NCBI GenBank assembly: GCA_031261765.1
Contig: JAISJA010000103.1
Coordinates: 1 to 7,434 of the forward strand
DNA: 7,434 nucleotides
Direction: 5' to 3'
Source of the DNA: Coriobacteriales bacterium
GTDB taxonomy: Bacteria; Actinomycetota; Coriobacteriia; Coriobacteriales; UBA8131
Every line of letters starts with the position of its first letter. Positions within the stretch are counted from its first letter, which is position 1. This document shows positions 1-4,814 of this stretch, one piece after another. Below the pieces are notes generated by a model. It did no database searches, was not told the DNA's origin, and was given only the letters and a program-made list of their open reading frames with translations. The translations under genes and the position numbers were made by a program.

Positions 1-158
1 TTGTGCCTACGGGCCTCAAGCTGCTTCAGGTTCCCTGGCGTGGCCTCAACGGCTATCTTCTGGGGAAGCAGGTAGTTCGTAGCATAACCGCGGGCGACCT
101 CTATGACGTCGCCCTCGCCACCGCGGCCCTTAAGCTCCTTCAGTAATATGACCTTCAT
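1..158 (-). CDS. rplI: 50S ribosomal protein bL9, N-terminal part (cut by window edge)
   Basis: The minus strand reads from an ATG at 158 to the left edge and gives about 52 residues starting MKVILLKELKGRGGEGDVIE, followed by VARGYATNYLLPQKIAVEAT. This is the classic bL9 N-terminal domain: the KGxGxxGdvveV loop and the GYaRNyLlPkgxA motif that contacts 23S rRNA near the L1 stalk base. The long connecting helix and C-terminal domain lie outside the window. The start is supported by an AGGAGG Shine-Dalgarno sequence 8 nt upstream that overlaps the rpsR stop codon, so translation is probably coupled to rpsR. It is the last visible gene of the rpsF-ssb-rpsR-rplI operon. All three visible Ile codons are ATA. 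Confidence 0.96.
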   Translation of the reverse strand, partial: MKVILLKELKGRGGEGDVIEVARGYATNYLLPQKIAVEATPGNLKQLEARRH

Positions 159-166
159 CTATACCG

Positions 167-172
167 CCTCCT
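167..172 (-). promoter_or_regulatory. rplI ribosome binding site overlapping the rpsR stop
   Basis: The minus strand reads AATAGGAGGCGGTATAG and then ATG. The AGGAGG core starts inside the TAG stop codon of rpsR (171-173) and lies 8 nt before the rplI start. It fixes the rplI start and suggests that ribosomes ending on rpsR feed rplI. Confidence 0.85.
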
Positions 173-440
173 ATTTCTTATGCTTCTTGCGGTCAGAACG
201 GCCATTCACGACTGTAACGGAATACGGTACAAGGGCCATCTCCCTCGCGCGCTTAATGGCAAGCGCCAGGTCGTGCTGGTGTTGCACGCATACCCCGGTC
301 ACGCGGCTGGGCTTTATCTTGCCCCTGTCTGTCATGTACTTACGTAACAAAGTAACGTCTTTATAATCTATGTGCTTTACGTCATCTTTGCAAAATGGGC
401 ACACTCTTGGATGCGGCTGATGCACATATTTCTCTGCCAT
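171..440 (-). CDS. rpsR: 30S ribosomal protein bS18, zinc-ribbon (C+) form
   Basis: This 89-residue protein binds the central domain of 16S rRNA as a heterodimer with bS6 in the 30S platform. The family core is plain: IDYKDVTLLRKYMTDRGKIK (residues 24-43), then RVTGVC and the basic helix LALAIKRAREMALVPY. Cysteines at 14 and 17 (CPFC) together with C51 and H54 (CVQH) form a CX2C...CX2H set, the pattern of zinc-binding C+ bS18 paralogues. No second, cysteine-free rpsR is visible here. There is a 16-residue basic tail after the usual end (VTVVNGRSDRKKHKK). The start has a good AAGGAG ribosome binding site about 8 nt upstream. The gene is separated from ssb by an unusually long 172-bp gap, yet runs straight into rplI. 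Confidence 0.96.
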   Translation of the reverse strand: MAEKYVHQPHPRVCPFCKDDVKHIDYKDVTLLRKYMTDRGKIKPSRVTGVCVQHQHDLALAIKRAREMALVPYSVTVVNGRSDRKKHKK

Positions 441-459
441 CTATGCTCTCCTTTCTTGT

Positions 460-484
460 AACATAGCTCTAGCTTCTACATGTT
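460..484 (-). repeat. Imperfect hairpin before the rpsR ribosome binding site
   Basis: In the mRNA sense the 3' arm GCTATGTT pairs with AACAT plus AGC on the 5' arm. This gives 8 base pairs with a GTAGA bulge and a TAGA loop, ending about 6 nt before the AAGGAG of rpsR. There is no T-run, so it looks more like a translation-level or mRNA-stability element than a terminator. It could also be chance. Confidence 0.3.
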
Positions 485-502
485 GGTTCTAAGGTATAAC
501 TT

Positions 503-611
503 CTTATAGAGATGATGATTGGATGCATAAGCCGTTGTGGGACACGCGTAGTTGCCTTCGCGCAATGAGCGTGGCACACGATGGTTTAGGCGCCAATCAG
601 CGCTCTATAAG
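503..611. repeat. Perfect 9-bp inverted repeat spanning the ssb-rpsR gap
   Basis: CTTATAGAG occurs at 503-511 and its exact reverse complement CTCTATAAG at 603-611, with 91 bp between them. The right arm starts 2 nt beyond the ssb stop codon on the transcribed strand. The arms could close a large loop in the operon mRNA that leaves the rpsR leader outside it. A 9-bp match in 170 bp is suggestive only. Confidence 0.35.
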
Positions 612-612
612 C

Positions 613-1068
613 CTAGAACGGGATATCGTCGTCGTATACTTCTACCTGCGGGGCCGGCGGTATGCTCGCTGCGTCTATATGCTCTGATGCGGCAGGGTCG
701 GATGACGAGGCGTTGTGCCCTGCGTATGAATTGTTGTTACGCGGGGACATGAACTCGAGGTCGTCGACTATCACCTCTATCTTAGAACGCTTCTGGCCCT
801 CCTGGGTCTCCCAGGAGCTATAGCGCAGTTTGCCCTCTATGGCTACCTTCAGCCCTTTTGTAAGGTATGCGTGCAGCTTCTCTGCACGTGCGCCAAACAT
901 GGTGCAGTTTATGAAGTTAGGATAGTCTTCCCACTCACCTGTAGTCGGGTTCTTACGGCGATCGTTCACCGCAACGCCTATTCCCATGACCGCAGATCCG
1001 CTTTTGGTCTGCCTAAGCTCGGCATCGCGTGTAAGGTTGCCGCTTATCACAACTCTGTTGATACTCAT
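613..1068 (-). CDS. ssb: Single-stranded DNA-binding protein
   Basis: This 151-residue bacterial SSB coats single-stranded DNA as a tetramer during replication, recombination and repair and recruits partner proteins. The N-terminal OB fold spans about residues 1-110: it starts MSINRVVISGNLTRDAEL, followed by the AVNDRRKN, F/INCTMFG and GLKVAIEGKLRYSSWE strands. A short Asn/Ser/Ala/Pro-rich disordered linker (about 111-143) ends in the acidic partner-binding tip DDDIPF, which is canonical. The linker is shorter than in many actinobacterial SSBs. The ATG has GAGG 8 nt upstream, and the gene follows rpsF by 38 nt, as in the widespread rpsF-ssb-rpsR operon. Eight of ten Ile codons are ATA. Confidence 0.97.
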   Translation of the reverse strand: MSINRVVISGNLTRDAELRQTKSGSAVMGIGVAVNDRRKNPTTGEWEDYPNFINCTMFGARAEKLHAYLTKGLKVAIEGKLRYSSWETQEGQKRSKIEVIVDDLEFMSPRNNNSYAGHNASSSDPAASEHIDAASIPPAPQVEVYDDDIPF

Positions 1069-1107
1069 TTCCCAATCCTCTCAAATCCTTTTCTTGAATG
1101 ACCCATA

Positions 1108-1407
1108 TTATGCGGCCTGTTTCTCTTCGCTACGCGTAATCAGATAACGCACAAGCGTGTCTGTTATACGCAATATACGGTCAATCTCAGCAATTGTGTC
1201 AGGTTGGGCATGGAATTCAATCAACGTATAATCGCCATCCGCAAGGTCGTCTATCTCATATGCAAGCTTGCGTTTGCCCCATTCCTCGGTACGGTCTATG
1301 GTGCCGCCCTGGGCAGTGATGGCATCGTTGATACGTTTTAACGTAGCCTCTCTGGCCTCCGCCTCTATGGCAGGATCAACGATGAACAGTAACTCATATG
1401 CTTTCAT
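1108..1407 (-). CDS. rpsF: 30S ribosomal protein bS6
   Basis: This 99-residue protein is the usual length for bS6 and carries its ferredoxin-like fold: MKAYELLFIVDP at the start, then GGTIDRTEEWGKRKLAYEID in the middle, LADGDYTLIEFHA, and ILRITDTLVRYLITR near the end. bS6 forms a dimer with bS18 on the 30S platform, and in several bacteria that complex binds its own leader mRNA. The start is certain: AAGGAGG lies 6 nt before the ATG. It is first in the rpsF-ssb-rpsR-rplI operon, with its own promoter about 110 nt upstream. Codon choice differs from most neighbours, with mixed Ile codons (ATA 5, ATT 4, ATC 3). Confidence 0.97.
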   Translation of the reverse strand: MKAYELLFIVDPAIEAEAREATLKRINDAITAQGGTIDRTEEWGKRKLAYEIDDLADGDYTLIEFHAQPDTIAEIDRILRITDTLVRYLITRSEEKQAA

Positions 1408-1509
1408 TTTTCACCTCCTTCGGACTCTGGAGCCTGGTGCACGCATCTTCGCGCGCCGTTAAGCTCGTTGGCTCAAGGCATGAAAGCTATAACCTCAAGC
1501 AGGATACTG
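1408..1509 (-). promoter_or_regulatory. Structured 5' leader of rpsF, candidate bS6:bS18 control element
   Basis: About 100 nt lie between the predicted transcript start and the rpsF ATG. A GC-rich hairpin at 1439-1456 pairs GCGCGC with GCGTGC around a GAAGAT loop. Next to it, CTCC (1429-1432) can pair with GGAG (1415-1418) and CAC (1437-1439) with GTG (1412-1414), which would bury the rpsF Shine-Dalgarno sequence. The loop of that second hairpin carries CCG (1421-1423). Published bS6:bS18 autoregulatory leaders contain an unpaired CCG beside a stem just before rpsF, and this arrangement resembles them. The two hairpins share bases at 1439-1440, so they may compete. The pairing was read by eye; identity with the known motif is inference. 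Confidence 0.5.
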
Positions 1510-1514
1510 TTATT

Positions 1515-1539
1515 AAGTGTACCATGCCCGGTCACACTT
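1515..1539. repeat. Imperfect 25-bp dyad over the rpsF promoter, operator candidate
   Basis: AAGTGT at 1515-1520 and ACACTT at 1534-1539 are perfect inverted arms 13 bp apart. The match extends inward as ACC (1521-1523) against GGT (1530-1532) if one extra base (C1533) is allowed, giving nine paired positions per arm. The dyad covers the whole -10 and spacer and touches the last base of the -35, the usual place for a repressor operator. No regulator gene is nearby to name. Confidence 0.45.
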
Positions 1540-1544
1540 GGCAA
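1516..1544 (-). promoter_or_regulatory. Sigma-70-type promoter of the rpsF operon
   Basis: On the minus strand TTGCCA (1539-1544, one mismatch to TTGACA) is followed by a 17-bp spacer and TACACT (1516-1521, four of six matches to TATAAT), with TGG just before the -10. The expected transcript start is near 1509, about 100 nt before rpsF. It is the best-spaced hexamer pair in the 314-bp gene-free stretch. A dyad lies over the spacer and -10 (separate entry). Confidence 0.7.
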
Positions 1545-1605
1545 ACAGACTGCGGAATAGCTTATATGCCAAAAGCGGCTTTACTCTTGCGAACATGGTA
1601 CATGC

Positions 1606-1660
1606 CAAATCTTGCAAAAATCTTGCACGGGTTTAAAAGAAATCTTACACGCGTTTAAAA
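1606..1660. repeat. Five 11-bp-phased repeats upstream of rpsF
   Basis: On the plus strand this reads as five adjoining 11-bp blocks: CAAATCTTGCA (1606-1616), AAAATCTTGCA (1617-1627), CGGGTTTAAAA (1628-1638), GAAATCTTACA (1639-1649) and CGCGTTTAAAA (1650-1660). The last four make two tandem 22-bp units that agree at 19 of 22 positions. Both block types recur at one-helical-turn spacing, so they present the same DNA face. They lie about 60-120 bp upstream of the rpsF -35, and about 60 bp after the end of the neighbouring gene. They could be binding sites for an activator or architectural protein. No coding function is likely. Confidence 0.7.
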
Positions 1661-1673
1661 CCGCAGGTAAAAC

Positions 1674-1697
1674 AAAGAATTTATCGATAAAGAATTT
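1674..1697. repeat. 12-bp perfect palindrome between direct 9-bp repeats
   Basis: AAAGAATTT occurs at 1674-1682 and again at 1689-1697, and between and across them TTTATCGATAAA (1680-1691) is a perfect 12-bp palindrome. The stretch is AT-rich and lies 25-50 bp beyond the stop codon of the 241-residue protein gene. It lacks the GC-rich stem of an intrinsic terminator. A protein binding site or a weak transcript-end structure are both possible. Confidence 0.45.
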
Positions 1698-1721
1698 TTT
1701 GGAGAAACCGCTCGCAGACGG

Positions 1722-2447
1722 TCACCGGAAGAAAACGCTCCAAACTATAAACACTATGAGTGCTATGAGGGCAAGCCAGAACAGAATAGCCAGCAAGTTA
1801 CATCCGCGCTGGTGCTCACCGGCGAACCCTACTATATATTCCGTCCACGTGCGTTTGCGCTTAAAGACCATTACGCCGTCTTTGCGCTTGGGCAGCGGCG
1901 CGGCCTTCGTTAGGCACCATTGGCCGTCGCTTTTTATCACACGTGAGAATTCCGCCTGGCTTAACCCCAGGCCGGGATGGTCGCCGCTTTTTATGCGCTT
2001 TGCCATATTGCGTATGAAATTGTCCATGGCCGCGTTAACGCCGTCGTCTTGTGGACAATAGCACATGCACGCGACCTCTGCTTTAAACGACTTCACGTCC
2101 TTCTCGTACATGACAAGGCAGACCACCATGTGCACGTGCCACCCATCCTGCGTATGCTCTTGCAAACGCTTTAGCTGCGTCGCGTACCTTATGTCGGCGT
2201 TGCTTACGTCCTCGCCGCTATCGTCGTCGTTGGCCGGCTTCGCCTCCGGCAAGTCGTTAAGCGAAAGCTCGGTGCCAACCGCCGCGTATGCCTCTGTGTC
2301 GTATATGAACGTGAAACCGTCATAAACGTTGGCGACCGGCGGGAACTCCTTACTACGCTCCTTGCGCTGCGCCGCTATTCTTTCCGCGCGCTCACCCAGG
2401 GCGTCATGATAGCTACGGGTCTCATTGTTGCCTATATTCGTATCCAT
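1722..2447 (-). CDS. Unrecognised tail-anchored membrane protein, 241 residues
   Basis: I do not recognise this family. What can be seen: a charged N-terminal helix (about 8-33) rich in Glu, Arg and Ala; a short acidic stretch with DDDSGED (about 74-80); a mixed soluble region (about 85-200) containing closely spaced cysteines C127, C129 and C131 plus C110 and C178; a basic patch KRKRT (196-200); and a single hydrophobic segment at about 217-239 ending one residue before the stop. There is no signal peptide, so the topology is probably a cytoplasmic domain held to the membrane by its C-terminus. The ATG has no Shine-Dalgarno sequence but sits 8 nt after a TATAAT, implying a leaderless mRNA. 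It lies 314 bp upstream of rpsF in the same orientation and may be independent of it. ATA codons and frame length argue that it is real. Confidence 0.75.
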   Translation of the reverse strand: MDTNIGNNETRSYHDALGERAERIAAQRKERSKEFPPVANVYDGFTFIYDTEAYAAVGTELSLNDLPEAKPANDDDSGEDVSNADIRYATQLKRLQEHTQDGWHVHMVVCLVMYEKDVKSFKAEVACMCYCPQDDGVNAAMDNFIRNMAKRIKSGDHPGLGLSQAEFSRVIKSDGQWCLTKAAPLPKRKDGVMVFKRKRTWTEYIVGFAGEHQRGCNLLAILFWLALIALIVFIVWSVFFR

Positions 2448-2455
2448 GCTATATA

Positions 2456-2483
2456 ATTATAGCGGGAGTGGAAACATTGTAAA
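2456..2483 (-). promoter_or_regulatory. Promoter for a leaderless transcript of the 241-residue protein gene
   Basis: On the minus strand TTTACA (2478-2483) is followed by a 16-bp spacer and a perfect TATAAT (2456-2461). Only 8 nt separate the -10 from the ATG at 2447, so the transcript would begin at or within a base or two of the A of ATG. The stretch between has no ribosome binding site. No alternative in-frame ATG exists until about residue 107, so the leaderless reading is the simplest. Confidence 0.7.
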
Positions 2484-2527
2484 AAGTTATTGTATGTAAT
2501 GTATGCATAGAATGCGAGGCGAATGCA

Positions 2528-3106
2528 ATGCCGTCTAAACTTCCAACTGGCGAAGAGCCGCCAAAAGGATTTGAGACACTCATAGAAACACGCAGCGGAG
2601 AGGGTTTGCGCATAGACTGCGTATTAGTAAGCCAGCTGTCACACCTTGAGCTACGTGAGGTGAAAGACCTGCGCAACAAAGCGCTGGCGCGCATAATGGA
2701 CGCGGCCGGTGTGATGAACGAGCATATAGACTTCGAAGACGAGGTTGGGCTTGTACCAGACAAAGACGTTTATGACAAGCTGTTGTTTCGCGCGTATTAC
2801 GCGGGCGCGCTTGTTGGCGGCGCGCTTGTGTTCATGGGATATCCCCAAAACGGGCAATGGAGCATCATGCACATAATCATAGACCCCGATTGCGAATTCG
2901 GCGGCATACGTTCCGGATTGGTAGACGTCATCGAGCAATACGCCCGCGACTCTAAGGCGGCGTCAACTAGCATCTTCGCCATTCCACTTGTACGCAAGGG
3001 AATGGGATTCTGGGAAGAGATGGGATACGTGGAGAAGACCTCAGAAGAGCCCATCAGAATAGCCGGCCTTGACCACGAGCTGGTAGTGTACAACAAGGAA
3101 CTTTAA
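2528..3106 (+). CDS. GNAT-like N-acetyltransferase, 192 residues
   Basis: The only plus-strand gene. The order of elements fits the GNAT acetyl-CoA-dependent acetyltransferase fold: a helical N-terminal half, paired strands AYYAGALVGGALVFMG (89-104), strand 4 WSIMHIIIDPD (111-121), a helix LVDVIEQYARDSKA (131-144), and the late motif GFWEEMGYV (160-168), which is the typical GF..xGF/YV signature. The acetyl-CoA pyrophosphate loop that is normally Q/RxxGxG/A is degenerate here (EFGGIRSG, 123-130), so activity and substrate cannot be named. The ATG has GAGG 8 nt upstream. The gene is divergent from the tail-anchored protein gene across 80 bp and its stop overlaps that of rsmA. No clear promoter was resolved; a weak TAGAAT lies at 2508-2513. 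AUA is its commonest Ile codon (8 of 14). Confidence 0.8.
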   Translation: MPSKLPTGEEPPKGFETLIETRSGEGLRIDCVLVSQLSHLELREVKDLRNKALARIMDAAGVMNEHIDFEDEVGLVPDKDVYDKLLFRAYYAGALVGGALVFMGYPQNGQWSIMHIIIDPDCEFGGIRSGLVDVIEQYARDSKAASTSIFAIPLVRKGMGFWEEMGYVEKTSEEPIRIAGLDHELVVYNKEL

Positions 3107-3975
3107 CGCAGAGCGCAAAGAGCCGCGCCAAGCGCTTTGAAATCGTCTTGGCCAAGCACCTCTCCACGTGACTTTGGATTTATGCCCGTTTCGCGCAAGA
3201 CCATATCTACAACGGACGTGTCCATACCATTAGCGTCATAGTATGCTCGCATTGAGTTGCGCACCGTCTTACGCCGTTGGAAGAAAGCCGCGTTCGCCAT
3301 TTGCGCCGACGCTTCGTATAACTCACGGCTTAAAGCCGTAGCAAGCGACGTCACGCGGTCAAGCCGTATGACCGTCGAGTCCACGTGCGGCGGCGGCATG
3401 AAGCAATTGCGTGACACGTTAAACGCGGAGCCAGGACGCGCAAGCAGGTTGAGCTTCACGGTATACGCGCCATAGTCCTTACCGCCCGGCTTGGCGCCAA
3501 TGCGGTCTGCCACCTCGCGCTGCACCATAACGGTGGCGCTTTCTATGGAGCTGAACCGCTGTAGGTAGTCCAGCGCTATCGTCGCGGCCACCTCATACGG
3601 CAGGTTAGACACCAGCTTCGTCGGCTTCGCGAAGCCGCTTGGGAAGTCGCGCTCGCGCACTTCCAACGCGTCAGCGTTAATTATCGCCAGCTTGTCAGAT
3701 CCTATGGAATCCAAGACCGGCAACAGCCGCTCGTCTTTCTCAACAGCTATTATGTTAGCATGCTGTTGTAATAGTGCTAGCGTGAGCGTGCCTATGCCTG
3801 GGCCCACTTCTATTATGGTCTCGCCGGCGTGTACGTCTGCCACGTCCAGTATCTTGCCTATAATCCGGTCGTCTATAAGGAAATGCTGGCCCAGGGACTT
3901 CCTGGTATGCAGACCCCAGCGCCGCAACGCGTCGCGCGTCGCACCTGGGCTTGCCAAAGGTGAGTGCAGGGTCAT
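3103..3975 (-). CDS. rsmA: 16S rRNA (adenine1518-N6/adenine1519-N6)-dimethyltransferase
   Basis: RsmA (KsgA) uses S-adenosylmethionine to dimethylate two adjacent adenines in the helix 45 loop of 16S rRNA late in 30S assembly; its loss gives kasugamycin resistance. All family motifs are present in the 290 residues: KSLGQHFL (26-33), SAM-binding EVGPGIGTLT (56-65), VEKDERLL (78-85), INADAL (99-104), catalytic SNLPYEVA (123-130) and FMPPPHVDS (192-200), then the C-terminal helical domain with FFQRRKTVRN (231-240). The start ATG directly abuts the TAA of the upstream oxidoreductase gene and no strong ribosome binding site is visible, so translation by reinitiation is likely. Its stop codon overlaps that of the convergent acetyltransferase gene. 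Confidence 0.97.
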   Translation of the reverse strand: MTLHSPLASPGATRDALRRWGLHTRKSLGQHFLIDDRIIGKILDVADVHAGETIIEVGPGIGTLTLALLQQHANIIAVEKDERLLPVLDSIGSDKLAIINADALEVRERDFPSGFAKPTKLVSNLPYEVAATIALDYLQRFSSIESATVMVQREVADRIGAKPGGKDYGAYTVKLNLLARPGSAFNVSRNCFMPPPHVDSTVIRLDRVTSLATALSRELYEASAQMANAAFFQRRKTVRNSMRAYYDANGMDTSVVDMVLRETGINPKSRGEVLGQDDFKALGAALCALR

Positions 3976-4776
3976 TTATTTAAGCAGGTAGCGCGCGAAC
4001 GCACGCCCGGCGTCAACGGCGCGTTCCTCAAAATCACGTTGCGCCTTAACTGCCTGTCGCAGCCGCATTATCCTGGCCGCTTCCTCCCGCGACGCGTCGT
4101 CTGCCGCGCTGTCTGCCAAAGCCGAGGCGTCATGAGCGGCCTCGTTCTTCTCGGCGTTACGAACGCTATATATGCGCTCGTTTGGGTCAACGCCGCTGGG
4201 AAGCTTTGGGGCGTCTTCTTCGGCTTTGAACCCTATGTAGTCATGTACGCTCTCTACGTTGAAGCCCGCGATGTTAAGCGCGCTCTTTGATATTCCCACA
4301 AGCGGCTCGGAGCCGTGTTTGTCGCCACCACCGCCTATTATGTAAAGGCGGGCCGGGCGTTTTTCGGGCGCTATCTCGTTAAGCACGTAGCGGCGTGCCC
4401 ACTCGGGTTGGAAGCGGTCATACAGGGCCTTAAGCTGCGCCGGAGGACCCGCGAAATAAAGCGGGGCCACTATCGCGATAGCATCAACGCTTGCTAGCAT
4501 ATCCTTAAGCTCTACGTAGTCGTCTTTCGCGTCTGCCTCCTGGACGCAAACGCCGGTCTTCTCGCATGAGCCACAACCCACACACGGGTTTATGTGCTTT
4601 TGTGACAAGTAGAAGTGCTGCGTCTTGCCGCCGCCCTGCTTTATTCCCCGTTCGATAAGCGCGCACAGCTCTTCACATGCGTGCGACCTTGGCGAACCCG
4701 ATATAAGCAGGATAGTCGGCGTCTTAACGTTTGCCTTGTCCATAGTTTTGTTTGTTTCATCTTCCATCTTTACCAT
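3976..4776 (-). CDS. Flavodoxin-fold NAD(P)H-dependent FMN oxidoreductase with cysteine cluster
   Basis: The core (about 20-190) is that of the NADPH-dependent FMN reductase/iron-sulfur flavoprotein family: TILLISGSPR (21-30) for the FMN phosphate, a CX2CX2CX5C set at C65, C68, C71 and C77 (PCVGCGSCEKTGVC), a DD pair at 85-86, and the flavin-contacting APLYFAGPPAQLKALYDRF (104-122). The same cysteine spacing binds a 4Fe-4S cluster in characterised iron-sulfur flavoproteins, though many relatives with this motif have not been tested. The C-terminus is longer than the usual 180-200 residues: residues about 190-250 form an Ala/Glu/Asp/Arg-rich, helix-prone segment before a family-like ending (AVDAGRAFARYL). 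The start is uncertain: ATG at 4776, or at codons 4 or 12; none has a strong Shine-Dalgarno sequence. The gene is 38 nt after the ABC exporter gene and abuts rsmA. Its substrate is unknown. Confidence 0.88.
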   Translation of the reverse strand: MVKMEDETNKTMDKANVKTPTILLISGSPRSHACEELCALIERGIKQGGGKTQHFYLSQKHINPCVGCGSCEKTGVCVQEADAKDDYVELKDMLASVDAIAIVAPLYFAGPPAQLKALYDRFQPEWARRYVLNEIAPEKRPARLYIIGGGGDKHGSEPLVGISKSALNIAGFNVESVHDYIGFKAEEDAPKLPSGVDPNERIYSVRNAEKNEAAHDASALADSAADDASREEAARIMRLRQAVKAQRDFEERAVDAGRAFARYLLK

Positions 4777-4814
4777 GTTCTCATATTACCATGTGCGCCA
4801 AAGGCACGCTCCGT

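Larger units (their letters stand above)
441..612 (-). other. Long ssb-rpsR intergenic gap with inverted repeats
   Basis: No reading frame here looks coding. On the transcribed strand, a 25-nt segment at 460-484 can form a hairpin: AACAT pairs with ATGTT and AGC with GCT around a TAGA loop, with a 5-nt bulge on the 5' arm. It sits directly before the rpsR ribosome binding site. A second, perfect 9-bp inverted repeat, CTTATAGAG (503-511) with CTCTATAAG (603-611), spans most of the gap and begins just after the ssb stop. The gap may set rpsR and rplI expression apart from rpsF and ssb through mRNA structure or an internal promoter. No convincing -35/-10 pair or T-run terminator was found. Confidence 0.4.

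Noticed and set aside
1606..1660. CRISPR array
   Set aside because: The blocks are 11 bp and adjoin with no unique spacers, and no cas gene is present.
1408..1721. Chromosomal replication origin in the AT-rich repeat region
   Set aside because: rpsF-ssb-rpsR can lie near the origin, but no match to the DnaA box TTWTNCACA was found, and dnaA, dnaN and rpmH are not present.
1700..1721. Intrinsic terminator after the 241-residue protein gene
   Set aside because: Only a 4-5 bp stem (ACCG with CGGT) is possible beyond the stop and it is not followed by a proper T-run on the transcribed strand.
1612..2061. Plus-strand open frame of 149 codons overlapping the 241-residue protein gene
   Set aside because: It starts inside the repeat array, has no recognisable ribosome binding site or domain, and is antisense to a frame with a clear membrane segment, promoter and typical codon use.
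2449..2763. Minus-strand open frame of 104 codons antisense to the acetyltransferase start
   Set aside because: Serine- and arginine-rich shadow translation of a convincing coding frame; no start signals.
3107..3145. Terminator hairpin for the acetyltransferase transcript (CAAAG with CTTTG)
   Set aside because: The stem has an internal mismatch, lies inside rsmA and has no following T-run.
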